From Adiantum capillus-veneris (taxonomy: Eukaryota > Streptophyta > Polypodiopsida > Polypodiales > Pteridaceae): a stretch of 64,000 bases of DNA. The stretch is taken from NCBI GenBank assembly GCA_014529385.2, contig CM043950.1, positions 77,326,435 to 77,390,434 of the forward strand, written 5' to 3'. The notes under the pieces were generated by a model. The model was given only the letters and a program-made list of their open reading frames with translations, ran no database searches and was not told where the DNA came from. Below, in pieces: positions 23,251 through 35,900 of this stretch (positions are counted from its first letter, which is position 1; every line of letters starts with the position of its first letter). The translations under genes were made by a program, and so were the position numbers.

Positions 23251-25012
23251 TGGATTATCTTAAAGTCATAGAGATATCTACAAAGAGAACCGTATGGCCT
23301 GAAGGCCATAAGAAACTTAGTCAAGGAAATCATCCAATGCAAGAAGATCATGGCAATAGAAAATGAGACTTCTGCTCTAGAGCTTAAAGGCATAAATGTT
23401 TCTCCAAGTATACTTCTAGGCGCCACCATCATGGACAAAGAACTAATGTAGCTAGATAAAGATTAGGAATCTCTAGACAATAAGGAGCATAAAAATAAAT
23501 TCATTGTAGATGTGTTGTGAGTTAGTAAATTTTCTATTTGCGATTAGTTTTTTTTAAGAGTGTGACAAAAAAGAGTTATCAAAATGTAGATACTTTGGAA
23601 TCTAAAATTAGGTGTTCTTTAAACTTGCAGTCCTTCAACAAGATATGGCGGTTGACAAAGTTTTACTCGAGATTGTTGATATAGAGGATGCTAATGCCAT
23701 TGACCCTACTGAGAAAGATTCTATCAATCTCCATGTCAAACAAAGAGTTTCTGACGAAGATGACAAGAATCTACAAGTCTTTGAAGGTCAACTGCTACAA
23801 CGACTGGAGATAAATTTAAAGAGTAATCCAATGGAAGAAGACAATGAAAGTTCCACAACATGTGCAAGGGAAGAAGAAGAATCCAATGAAAATATTATTG
23901 TAGCCCAAGAGTTGGGAATTGGATTGCATGACACCACAATGGAAGTAGAAGGCAATGGAAGTTCCAGAACATGTGCAACGCCAGAAGGAGAATCCAACAC
24001 AAATATTTTAGCACCCCAGGATTTGGAAATCGAAGTGCATGGTGAGTCAGACCTTCCATCCACCAACAAACCAATGTTGACTATAATAGTGAGCTTGTGT
24101 GGATTGTTCCTGAGGAGATGCTGGCAAAAGTCCAAGAAAATGAAGAGCTTAAAGTTTGGACATGAGCATATTGTTCTTCGTCCAGGATGCATTGAGTTTT
24201 TAAAGGCTCTATTTAGCAATTTCAATGTAGGGATATGGTCAGGTGCTAATGACATACATGTTGTGGACATCATCAAGATTTTAGAAAAGGAAGCTAAAGA
24301 AAAATTTCCATTCTTTATGATCTGGGGGCAAAGCCAATGTCAACCATGCGTAGAATCAAGGATCACTCGCTTAGATAATCCAGGAGTAGAAGCACTTTCC
24401 AAACCGCTGGCTATTGCATCATCAAAATTTGGGCTTGATGTAAGAAGATTGCTTCTTGTAGATGATGAACCATTAAAGGGATGTGTGAATCCTGCATTGA
24501 ATTGTATTTTTCCACCATCATTTAATGTTGATGATGAGGAGAATAATATCCTCCTTGGGGAGCTGCTACCATATATCAAAGCTCTCAATCATGTTAATGA
24601 CATTCACAGAGTTACAGGGTCTCATTTATATGGACAAGCACCCATTGCTCAAGGTCATGGGCTTTATAACTGTATACACAAGCTTGTTGGAGAGTGGGAG
24701 GAGAGAAATCTAATTTTTCTAGGAAAAACCTACTCCATGGGAAGACTACCAGAAGTTTCTCGTCCTCTTCACGATGAGAAAGTTACAACATCTAGCACTA
24801 GTGGAACGTCCACTTGAAGTCAAGACAAGAAACTTTCAGCACGTGATCCAGAAAAAGTAAGGGTCTTAAAGAATATCAAATCATTATCATCCTTGAAAGG
24901 TACAAAAGCAATCATGGTTGCCCAAAAATTGGGATACAAGGAGCCTATGATCAAAGTACATGAAGCCAGGAATTATATAAAGCATCTAAAAATTCAGTAT
25001 GATCTCAAATAG
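23251..25012 (+). pseudogene. FCP1/NIF-like HAD phosphatase relative, catalytic Asp lost
   Basis: The main exon follows a TTAAACTTGCAG acceptor at about 23629 and stays open to a TGA at 24815; homology-like sequence continues in frame to a TAG at 25010 (SLKGTKAIMVAQKLGYKEPM). A possible 5' exon at 23251-23451 has an early TAG. The first 140 residues are an acidic linker. The HAD/FCP1-like domain follows: IVSLCGLFLRRCW at motif I, where FCP1-type enzymes have a D-x-[DN]-G nucleophile, then VLRPGCIEFLKALF, FNVGIWSGAND (motif II), SKPLAIASSKFGLD (Lys) and RRLLLVDDEPLKGCVNP (motif IV acidic pair). FCP1-like enzymes remove phosphate from phosphoserine in proteins such as the RNA polymerase II tail. 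With Ser in place of the nucleophile this copy should not catalyse. Confidence 0.7.
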
Positions 25013-25611
25013 CCCTATATCAAGAAATGATGGAGCAAGGTTTTGTAACATTTTGTCATTTACAAAGATCTTTATCAGGTCAGAGACTTTGTTAGAGTGC
25101 TTAGGGTTTCAAGATATATGAAGATGTAAATGATTAATAGTTTTTTTTATTGTCTTTTAATATTATAAGTAGCTTCTAAGTTTCATGTGCCAAATGCTCT
25201 TTTTTTAAAAAGATTTTATAGTTGTTTTCTTTGAAATTTGAGTTCACTGTGCCATCAAGGACAATCTACATGCTCATAAGGTCAAATCTCACCCTATATG
25301 TCCTTGGGGGAATTTCACTTTATGGTCTCAACACCCTATGAATCTAAGGCCATAGGGTGATAGTTTGGCATGTGTTCTTGCATAGGACTTACTAAGTGTA
25401 ACCACAAATTATCACCGTATGTCCCTAAGGTCTTCAACACACTTAAGATCTCTATATTAACTTTTTTTTTGTAATCATTTCAGGGCTTCTAAGAAAAAAT
25501 GTTTTGCTATTAGATTATCACAAAATAGAGGAGCTCCCTTTCATATTACATCAAATATCACATTCAAACCAAGAGCAATGGTTTCATTATCTACCAACAT
25601 CTTTCAAATAG
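25013..25611. other. Spacer with faint hairpin-array remnants
   Basis: Between the two HAD-like genes. Weak matches to the array motif (CACCCTAT, GGCCATAGGGTG) at about 25280-25440; the rest is AT-rich and non-coding. Confidence 0.4.
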
Positions 25612-26262
25612 GACAAAAGAACGCTTATCTTGGATTTAGAGGGTGTGCTTTTTGCAACATTTGAGCTTCAATCAAGGCCAACTTGGACCAAGTACATGTG
25701 CATTGTAGAAGATAACAATGAGGTGTATGCGGTGCGTCCAAATGCAGAGTATTTCTTAAGATTTTGCTTTGAGTTCTTTGAGGTTTGGATTTGGAGCTGC
25801 CATCGTTTAAAAAAAGCTCAACACATAATCAAGACCTATTTTCTTAGACAAAGTCACAAATTCAAGATGATTATGGATAACCGGTGCTGCCAAAATTCAA
25901 ATTTTATGATCGGTTACAAAAGAGTCTATCACAAAAATCTTTCGACCATATGGAAGCTATTTGATTATTTAGATGCGGGCAACACTATAATATTTGTAGA
26001 TAGTCCATATCGAGTGATGTGGAATATGCAAGGAACTTATATGATTTTTCCAAAGTTTTGTAACCAACCTACTCAATTGCTTCAAAGTTTTTTAAAAGAT
26101 GAAATTGTTCCATGGTTATGTGGATGGTTGTATGCTAAAGACAAGAGAGACTATACCATAAGAAATTTTGTGATGTTCCATTCTGATCGTGAGACTCACT
26201 GTGTAATGCAATGTTATTTGTCTCAAAGGACTCAAAATCTCAAGAGAAGGAGGCCATTTTAA
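25612..26262 (+). pseudogene. Second FCP1-like HAD gene, partial
   Basis: Frame opens after a TAG at 25609 and starts inside the domain: RTLILDLEGVLFATF is motif I with DLEG instead of DLDG. Then AVRPNAEYFLRFCFEFFEVW and IWSCHRLKKAQ (motif II region), KNLSTIWKLFDY, and NTIIFVDSPYRVMWN where the usual DD is DS. The tail (NFVMFHSDRET) ends at a TAA after RRRPF. It is a distant paralog of the copy at 23629, in the same orientation 600 bp downstream. The nucleophile Asp survives but the second acid and motif IV are altered, and there is no N-terminus or start codon, so it is either a terminal exon or a pseudogene. Confidence 0.6.
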
Positions 26263-26955
26263 GTGTACTAGTTAAGTATTCTAAATAGCATCTACCAAGT
26301 ATTTGGCAATGTGTACTTTTCAAAATTTAAACTTGATGGAATGTTGTGGGATATCTTGAAACATCTTTAAGCTGTTTTTTTAATGAAGTGCATCCTATTT
26401 TCAGGAGACTTCTCTCATTCAAGTTCTTTGGTTTCATTTTTTGATGCTTCTATGGTATTGTTAACTTTTTCTTCTTATTAATTGTCTTTATTAAGTGATC
26501 CAAACAATCAAAATTTCTTGACATTTGGTAGTGTTACAAAACGGTGTTTTTTAAACACCCTCAATCTTGGAGATATCAGACTCTTTCTAGTTAGTCTTTT
26601 ATTGTATATGCGATGAAAACCATCATTTTTATGAAACTGTCAAGTTGGTGGTAATCTTTATGTTTATACTTTATACTATTTTGACATAATCAATGTATAC
26701 AATGAATATTATTCACATCAAATGGTGTTTTTAAACACCTCCTTTTTTTTGAGACACCATCTCTAAAACCTTTGAGTGAAGTTTTAAAGTATGTACTTGA
26801 TGTAAAAAATCTTCATCTTAACATTGATTCTTTGGCACAAACTTATATTAGGAGTTTTTATATTGTAGTTTTATGTTAAGAAATAATTTCAAAGTTAGAA
26901 TTATGATAGTTTATCTAAGTAAGTGTCTCATCTAACTTTGTATAGTTAAATAAAA
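26263..26955. repeat. Diverged repeat, copy 1 of 2
   Basis: AT-rich. The segment about 26530-27010 resembles 27590-28030: GGTGTTTTTAAACACCTCC…GAGACACCAT-type motif, a TTTATATTGTAGTTTTATGTTAAG-like stretch and the shared end CATAGGATACTCTATAGTATTG. No genes. Confidence 0.5.
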
Positions 26956-26959
26956 TACC

Positions 26960-27600
26960 AAATGGAATTACAGGTGAAATAGATGACATCTTATGGTCTT
27001 AGGGCCATAGGATACTCTATAGTATTGTTTATATTTTTTAATTGTTTGTGAACATAGATCATAGAGGGTTTTTCTCACTACCATAGAGGCTATCCTATGG
27101 CTTTGGGGCCACATGGTCTCAATATTGAGCGTAGAGGATTTCTTACTAGCATAGAGGGTACCTTGTGGCCCTAGGTCCATAGGGTGCAAACACAGAGTAT
27201 AGAGGATTTCTTACTAGCACAGAGAGCACCCTATGGTCTAAGGCCATATAGTGACAACATATAGAATAAAGGGTTTCTAACTAGCATACGAGGCACACCT
27301 TGTGCGCCTGGGGACATAGTGTGCCAACATAGAGCATAGAAGGGTTTCTTATTGGCATAACCAACATCTTGTGGCCCTAAGACAACATACATCCTTAGGG
27401 ACATAGGGTGGCACATAAATAAAGTCCCATATGGCTTTGAAGGACTGGACCTCTTTTTACGTTGGGACCAGCTAACAATCCTAACCCTATGGCCTTGAGG
27501 TCATAAAGAGACATATTAAAGTCATAGACATGTCTACAAAGAGCACCATATGGCCTTAAGGCCATAGGTGCAATAGATGGCATCTCATGGTCTTATAGCC
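26960..27600. repeat. Hairpin satellite array, block 5
   Basis: Partial third copy of the array plus the short segment that precedes the HAD gene (CCTAACCCTATGGCCTTGAGG, AAAGTCATAGACATGTCTAC), with internal deletions. It ends at the repeat shared with 26978. Confidence 0.8.
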
Positions 27601-28150
27601 ATAGGATACTCTATAGTATTGTTTTGACTTTTTAAGTGTGAAATATTAGTTTGAATGTTGTTTAAATTATTGTGTATTTAAAACTTGATAGCATGATACA
27701 AAACCATTACCAAGTATTTTGTTATACATGGATTAAGGTCACCAAATTATGACAAGAGTGTTTAATAGTATTTCCCTTTACATATTATCTTTTTTAATTG
27801 CTGTAATCAATCTATATGCTGCTTTAAAATCATATCAATTGGTTTTTTTGACACCTCATTTTTTGAGAAGCTACTTCTAGAAGCATTTGTTGAATTTTGA
27901 AAAGCACTGATGTCATACAAATCCTCTTTCCAAAAACTATATTGGAGGTTTATTCTTAAATTTTATAGTAGAGAAATTGAAATACTCATACAATCATGAT
28001 AATTTATCTAAATTAAAGACAACTAGAGCTTAGAAATCATTAAATAACACAATCCTAACGTACACATTTAGAATTTGGGAAACGGGATTTTCCCAAATTA
28101 TCTAAAATGGTGTTTATTATAGAGTGTTGAATCAACAAGGTGCTTGTTGA
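27601..28150. other. AT-rich spacer, diverged repeat copy 2
   Basis: Contains the second copy of the sequence noted at 26530-27010. No coding frame. Confidence 0.4.
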
Positions 28151-31100
28151 AGAAAAATGTAGAAGAGAAAATGTGGATTAAGGTCCCTCCAAGAGGGATA
28201 CTAGAGGTGGAGGAATAAAGGATAGAGGTCCCTCTCAAGAGCCCGTGTTGACGGAACCTCCATTACAACAAGTACCAGTAAGGGATGCTTCACCAAAAGG
28301 AAACCAATATAAAGAAAAGAGAGCAGCAAAGAAAGTGCATCGTAGAAGCTACAACTAGATATTGAAGATGCTACAGTTTTAAAGAAAGTTTTAGACTAAA
28401 GGATCTTAAATAGCAAGGTTGAGTTTACATTGGGATAACTCTTTGATATTGAAAAGAGAGATTTCCACAAGGAAATCATTGACATCATAGGAAGAAAACG
28501 ACAAGCCGCTAATGGAGTCTATCCAATCAAATACTCAAGGGAGTACTTCAAAGGCGTATGAGATACCACTACATCCAAAGGATGAATATGAGAATGTTGT
28601 TTTCTTCTACTTGTCTTTGGGCGGCAAAAAAATGCATGTTAAGTTTGAAGATAAAGATGAAGAGGAATCCATTCATAAGAGACACTAATATATAAGACTC
28701 TGGGAAATGGATACAACAGAAACCTTGGCTAAGGTGGGAGATCTTAAGGATCCTTATGTGGCCTTGATAGAACATGGTTTGGAGATTAACCCCATGTCCA
28801 AGAGTCTCTATATGAAGGGAAGTGGCCAATTGTTATTGGTCATGGGTGGATGATTAAAGTTGCAAACAACTTACCCGAGGATCTGTATGGTGCTTGTCCA
28901 AACGTTAGTATAGCCATAGGGGATGTGAAGGATGAGAAAAAAAAAAAGGCTTTCAAGAGATGTCAAGATATTTTTTAAACCTTGGAAAACCATACATCAC
29001 TAGAGTGTGAATGGAGACAAAAGTAATGGATGATGGCTTTGCCTATGCTAGAGTCAAAAGTAAAGATGGAAAACAAGCTGTTCAATTCTTTATAGTTTGT
29101 GTTGACATGAGAGAAATCATGCCAGCTTAACAAACCAATACCTACCAAAAACAAGCAAGACATATTGAGACCAAAGGGAGATGAGGGGATTTGGCCGAGT
29201 ACCATTGTAACGTGGGAGTGAATTGGTACATGAAGAAAAAGGTTCTCACATGATTCAAAGGGGGATGGAATTTTTTATATAGGTGTCCTAGTAGCAAAGG
29301 ATATATAAGTATCTTCTATAATGCTTCGATATTTAAAGATAGAAAAAAGAACATGTTAATATTGTAGAAAGAAAATAGAAAAACCATGATTTGATAGAGG
29401 AGGATAAGTACGTTTTAGGTGTTTTTGAAGAGGTTTATTTTGTAGATACTATGAGTGATCTCATGCTATAATAGGTTATAGTTTCAACATGGAAATGACA
29501 TGGTAAGAGTAGCTTCTATGGACATGTATAGAATCATTAAATTTTTCAAAGATAAGAAGTGCTTCAACACACAAAAGATCTAAAAGTGCAAGTGGAGACA
29601 AAGTACAAGACTGTAGCAAAGGAGGTGAAACCAATGGTACTTCCTTTGCCTATAGATTGCCATATAAATATGGAGCAAGCTTCTTTGCAACCTAGTCTCC
29701 AAGATCCAAAAAGAATTGGGCACAAGTTTATGAAAGAGTCATTGAAGATGTTAAAAATTTTGAAATCAATGACTCATGACATAGGTTCAAACAAAATGCT
29801 TTGAATAGATGCTTGCTCAACATGGAAAATCTCTTGTATTTGAGCCGCATGAGATAGGGTGTGTAGATCCTTCTATAGTTGAACCAATGGTAATATTCAT
29901 TGTACCTCATGTACCTTGAAATCTACTATCAATTCCAATGCCAAAAGTACCCTTGCCAAAGCTTAGGGGTGAAAGCATGTTAACATGTCACGCTTTTTGT
30001 GCTAGTTAGCATTTTCAAGTTCGCACACCTTAAAAAATTTGGGCGTCCGGTAAAATTTTCTACAAATTATATCAAAACTTATCGGAGGTTGTACATTTGG
30101 ATTCCTTGTTTCAAGAGCTTTCTACCGATATATCATACGTCATAAATCTTGGAGATATAGGTCATGTTATTATACTAGTTAGCATATATCAAAATTGTGC
30201 TAGTTAGCATTGTCCGGGACATAAAAAAGTGTGACATGTTAACATGATTTCACCATTAGAGACTTACTCAATAAAAAGATAAAGACGGAGATCTTGGAGC
30301 CTTTGCATGCTCCCTACTCAACTAGAAGGTTCATAGTACCAAAGAAAATGGATCTCTACACTTTATTCAAGACATGCAACTTATCAACAAAGTCACAATC
30401 AGGAATATGGATACATGACCAATTGTATATGACTTTGTAGGAAGGGAAATATATTATATGGGAGATTTGTACTCAGGTTATGATTGATTCCAACTAGAAA
30501 TGGAAAGCAAGGACTTGAGAAGCCAGCTCGATTGTGCACATGATAAATGGTATGAACAAAGTCCTGTGTGACTTTATACCTCAAATTACAATGCCCTTTC
30601 TTGATGACGTGCCAATCAAAGGATACGACATAACCAAAAAAGACGAGGCTCTAGATTTGACGGGGTGCGGCAAGTTTGTGGCAAACCACATCAATGACTG
30701 TGAAAAAATTAAACAAGTTGGAAGAAGTTAACTTTACCTTATTTGAGAAAAAGTCAATGTTTGGGGTTGAAGAAGTATTTATTGTGGGATATCTTTGTAG
30801 TCCTCATGGTCTCAAAACTTGTCTAACTAAAGGGGATGCAATATAGAGGATGAAAGAATTCTGCATAAATATCACGAAGGTGACAAGATGTTTGGGTGCA
30901 TGTGTGTTTTATGTCACATAGATTCGCATTATGCACATGTCACGTATCTTCTTATAAATTTCTTAGGAAAACCCAAAGGTTAGAATGAAGCATTATATAT
31001 GTAAAAGCTATGAGAAATGTAAAGAAATTTCTACTATCTCCACCAACTTTGAGGAAGGTCAAGTATGAGTAAGAAAGACCAACAAATATGACAATGGACA

Positions 31101-32930
31101 CCAACAGGGATAGGATGTAAAATAGGACAAGATGATGAAGAGGAACACATGTATGTGGTAAGGTTTGGCGCCAAGGTTTTAAGCTCTCATCAAAGAGCAT
31201 ATACATAGGTAAAAAGGGAGGTATTGGGAATGGTTACAACATTAAAATGTGACAAAGAGTAGTCGATTGGAGGATCCATAGTTGTGGAGACTAATTGATT
31301 ACAACTTCTAGGGATGATTGCAAGTTTCTCTACTCCCAACATTTCTATGCATAGGTGGATTGCTTATATAAAGTCCTTGAACCCAAAATTTCATCACATT
31401 GATAAAAAGGATAATCCAATGGTAGATATGATTTTGAGGGAAAGGTATGCGGATCAGGATGATATGATCGACAAGGGAGAAGATGTGGACACAAAATTCT
31501 ATTGAACTTCTCATGGAAACTGTGATGATGTCTCCATTGTATCTTCACTTGCGTCCTTCGAGGAGTTTTATGAGGATGAATGGCTGCTCACAGGTCGCTA
31601 CTTGAGTACTTTACAAAAGCAAGCTGATTGGACTAAAGTAGAATTTGAAAGAATCAGAAAGAAATAATATGGACCCTTCTTGAGGGATGTCTACTTATGA
31701 GAACATCCTAAAAGAAGAGATGGGACTCCCTTGCAAGAAGTATGTAATGAGCCTATTCTACATAAAATTATCAAAGAGCTCCATGAAAGACATTGAGGTG
31801 TATGGGCTACTATTTTCCAAAGTGAAAGAAAGATATTGGTGGAAAGGCATGTATAAGGATGTAGCAAATCTTGTGGATTCTTGTGTCACATGCCAAATCT
31901 ATTCTAATGGATGCCATCATGATGGATTGCATCCTCCCTACCCATTGGCCATTGACTAAATGGGTTGTTGATCTAGTCACAATGCCTTTAGGACTTTGGC
32001 AAATGAGATACTTGGTACTTGCATGAGAAGGTTTGAAAAATCAAGTGGAAGGACGTAAATTGATGACCAAAACTACAAAAAATGTTTGTAAAATTTTGCT
32101 TGAAGATGTAACTTTCCACTACGTCTATGTGGGAAAAATAGTAGGTGATAGAGGTGAGCTATATGCAGATGAAGCAAGGGAGCTATTCATAAGAAGTGGT
32201 ATCGAGCTAGCCTTGACTTGTGCTTATAATCTACAGGGAAATGGAAAAGTGAAAGAGGACATTTTCCTATCATCAAAGCTTTGGCTAAGGCATGCATAGG
32301 TAAACCATTAAATGCATGAATGGCCAAGGTTTCTACCATACACTTTATGGGCCGATCATACAACACACTCAATGACATGCCTGCTGAATTGATGTATGGC
32401 TAGAAGCCAGTCATGCTAAATGAAGATCTCGTTCCTACTTGGAATGTGTTACCTTGGAAAGATGGTGTAAGCAAAGAAAATCTACTTTCATTGTGTTTTA
32501 GGCAATTGGAAACAATACATGAAGACATAGAATTGCAAAAGCATGACTGGAGGATGCAAGACTAAAAAATAAGATAGAATTGATAAAAGATATAGGATTT
32601 GACCAAAGCCTATTGAAGAGGGTGATTGGGCCCTGATGTGTGATAGTAAGCTTGAAAACCAAAACACCACACAAAGAAAGATTTCAAAAATGTGGCTTGG
32701 TCCATATATTTTCAAGCATGTGCATATAAGTGCTACATATACCTTCAGCGAGCTAGCTCAATAGAACATAGCTGAAAGTTCACATAGCAGGTAAAAGAAT
32801 CAAAATGTTCAAGAGGAGACATGATAATGATCCTTTTGATTCAAAACAAAATGAAGATGAAGAACCTATTGGCATTGCCAAGGACCAGGATGAAGAAGAA
32901 GAGTACAATCTCCAGATTTTGCAAAAGATG
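28150..32930 (+). mobile_element. Element D: decayed Ty3/gypsy copy, same family as element C
   Basis: No LTRs found, but stretches along its length match element C in order: gag C-terminal (LNSKVEFTLG, FHKEIIDII, about 28405-28490), protease (VALIEHGLEINPM, about 28755), pre-RT segment (VQVETKYKTVAKEVKPM, 29590), RT (MPFLDDVPIKGYD at about 30590, LDD intact), RNase H tail (HRWIAYIKSLNPKFHHIDKK, 31340), integrase zinc region (VKERYWWKGMYKDV, CVTCQIYS, 31820), core (GDRGELYADEARELF) and C-terminal tail near 32800. Dozens of stops and frameshifts. Much older than element C. Confidence 0.85.
29967..30255. mobile_element. MITE 1 inside element D
   Basis: 289 bp with inverted ends: left GGGTGAAAGCATGTTAACAT followed by GTCACGCTTTTT; the right end in reverse complement is TGGTGAAATCATGTTAACAT followed by GTCACACTTTTTT. 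Flanked by TTAG on both sides. Removing the element and one TTAG restores a 33-bp stretch that aligns without gaps to element C at about 44490-44522, so the boundaries are supported by an empty-site paralog. Non-coding. Confidence 0.88.
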
Positions 32931-35900
32931 AAAATGACATCCAAATATTTGTTAATGAAGGTTAAACTTACATAACCAAAAATATTCGCTCATGCAAGAG
33001 GATGTGTAGGTTTAAAGGTGGTGCACATTGTAATAGGACTAGTCTTTGAAGTTCTTAAAGTCGAAAAGAATGTAGCAGGGCATATCTTTCGTTAGCACGA
33101 TTTGAAAGATTGTTGAATAGTCTATTAAATAGAGCTTATACGGATGAGTTGAGATATTAAGAGAGAACATATATTCTTTTTTTAAAATAATACACTAAAG
33201 ACGGATTTGATAAAGATTAATGAATAACAGATAGTCTGTCTATGAACAATAAAATTGAGATTTTTATTAATATCAATGTTTTATATTTATGTGTTTTAGC
33301 TTAAAATGCATGGGTAGGCTTAAAATAAGTTGTAAAAGTAGTGGAGACCCAAAAATAGAGGTTTAATGAGTCGCGACCTAAAAGTTGCATTTTTTGCCAA
33401 ACAGAGACGTTTTTCGCAATTCTGTCCACGATGCCTTGTAGACCAGACCTATTCCCGTCGTTTTGAGTACCTGGATTGCTCTGTTCTGAGTTCGTTTGTA
33501 GAAGTTATGATGAAAACAAACAGAGAACAGCAGCAGTGTAGTATACACAGGGACAGACAGACATACAATATCATACAGCTCTCCCTGCTATCAACCAAGA
33601 AGTGGATTGTTTCTTCATAGTAGAGTATTGCAATTGAGATTATGAAGGTATAAAATTATATTTTTTTTACTTTGATTATCATGTTGAATTGGTTGCATGA
33701 GTATGTTCTTTTGACTATTTTGTAGGCGATGCAGAAATCAGTTTGTGAAACCGGATCTGTACAAAGTGTCATGATAAAAATCTAACCTTTAGGGATCACT
33801 TAGCGATCATGTTCTTATATTATTCTCGCAGGTATACTTGGTGCAAAAATCGTGCAGGCTTTTCGAGGAAAAGAAGGATAAAAGCACGACGGGTGGTGCG
33901 TTTGGGAATCATTCACCGATCTCTTCTTCTGCGAGTGCGAGTGCGAGTGCGGGTGAGACGCTGCATGCAAGCGAACTGAAGCTCGGGGGTGGTTGGGAGG
34001 TTCGAGCTCCGTACAACGGAGTGCGCCCATATATTTTTCTCCTCTATTGTATCAAAACTCTACAAAGATTCATCAATACAAAGATCTCTTTCTCTATCTT
34101 TTGCTATCGATCTCTATTATTCGGTTCCCGTGACACACATCGTGTTGTGGCATGTGCACAATGTGAAATAGCAACACTTACCTCACTTTTGACACCTTTT
34201 GATGCATGGGAATAAAGAAATCATGTACATATTGTGATATATAATGTCAAAGAAACTATTGTGACCGCTATCCTGTACATATCTACCTTGCGAGTCGTGA
34301 CCCTAGATGTGGTACCTTTGTAGTATTCCCTACTTCATAAAATGCCTAATTTGGTTTTGTGATGCACATACATGTTTCAAGATTTTCATGGTGGCACACT
34401 CATCTCGTTTACAAAGATTGATGCGGGCAAAAACTGACAAAAATAACAGCTAACAGGTGCCGTCATATAATTGCATAAAAAGTAACCCGGCATGGAAAAG
34501 TAATGAAAACTGATGTATATTCATGCTTTTAATGATTATGTAGATGACCACACAATTTTAAGGATTTTTTGACTCTATTTGGAATGTTTTACATAAAAAA
34601 TGTTTTTTTGGCTCATACATGAGTTGAAAAGGACCTAGTTTCGGTCCAAAGTGGCAAATTGGCCCAAAACTTGACACATCATTTGATAGTTTTGTAAGGA
34701 AGAAAGAGAGGCCTTCATTTTAGTGAAAGAACCTGCAATTTTGTCCTTCTATGAAATTCTCTTCACGGTTGCTCGATCTATGTGCAGTGCAATCCTGCCT
34801 CTTCAAAATCTTGTACTTGAGGTTGTGAAGAAGTGAAATAGGGTCCCATTTATCAAAATGGTGCATGAGAGGCAATGTAGAAGCTCTTAAATCTCTGCAA
34901 AATCAAAAAATGGTCATCTTGAAGGTAAAGGTTGTGAATTTCTTTAAATTGTTTGAAGTTACGACTAATTCATTGGAGGACCAGGCTACGTCATGATTCC
35001 AAGAAAGAGGTTTGGGTTTTGAATGGGATTTGTGCTTGTATGAGAGTTGAGGTTTCATGGATGAACATTTAGTGATTTTAATTACTAATTTTAAGTAAAA
35101 TTGGATGTGAATTGCTGACCCTTTCATCACGAACTCGCTTCCAAAAACAAGCAGATTCCAAGCACAATAGGAGAGAGGGTTTGGGAGTATTTTGTCATGA
35201 ACACTCTTTTAAAGTTTAAACCATCTTTAGGGAGAGGGTTGGTAATTCTTGGTAAACACGTTTTCGCAAAGTGTTTGTGATTCTCATCACACAAATTCCC
35301 ATAGCCAAAGGTTTCACACCTTCCCAGTTAAGCTTCAAGAGCTGTAATGTTTATTTAACAAAGAAACTCCTTCTTGCCCTCGTTTGTCCTCTTTGGACAC
35401 CCTATTTTGCACTCTTTCACTACAAAAGGTGGTAAATATCCATGGTAAAGTTTGAGAATGTTTAGTGTTCTTGTGCTTCCAAGTTTTCATGTATTGTAGG
35501 CGCAAGTCTTTGTAGAAAGGCCAAAAATAGCACACGCTTTTTACACAATAGGTTACGTTGAGAAATTTTTTGCAAGAATAAGATTAGAGGTGGAATTAGT
35601 AGCCTAAAAAGAAGCTCAAAGGGGTCCCTATATATAGAACTTATATATCGCATGCATTCAAGGACTATGAAAAAACCCCTTAGCTATGAACTTTTATCAA
35701 TGAAAGGGACCATTTTACTATTCAATCTGTAATAAGAAATTCAATACCATTTTTTGACACCCTTTTGTATATGAAAATATAAGAAAATATAGAATAGACT
35801 AATCCTTACTATTGAGCCCATGTGATAGCAAGTTTTTAATGCTACTTTTGGGCACTCTAGGGGTGCACTATGTAATCATTTTATTATACCATGTGAGTTC

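Larger units (their letters stand above)
18793..24000 (+). repeat. 2.6-kb tandem duplication (array plus gene 5' part)
   Basis: Unit 1 is 18793 to about 21350 and unit 2 about 21386 to 23960. Matching landmarks are offset by 2609 bp (20578/23187, 21003/23612, 20268/22877). Each unit holds a hairpin array and then the 5' half of the HAD-like gene. Unit 1 breaks off at a poly-T run (21344-21358) and joins directly to the start of unit 2. A partial third unit (array tail only) lies at 26960-27590. Confidence 0.9.

Noticed and set aside
33815-34215. Possible gene with overlapping frames on both strands
   Set aside because: No domain, inconsistent frames, short GCGAGT repeats; more like an old LTR end.
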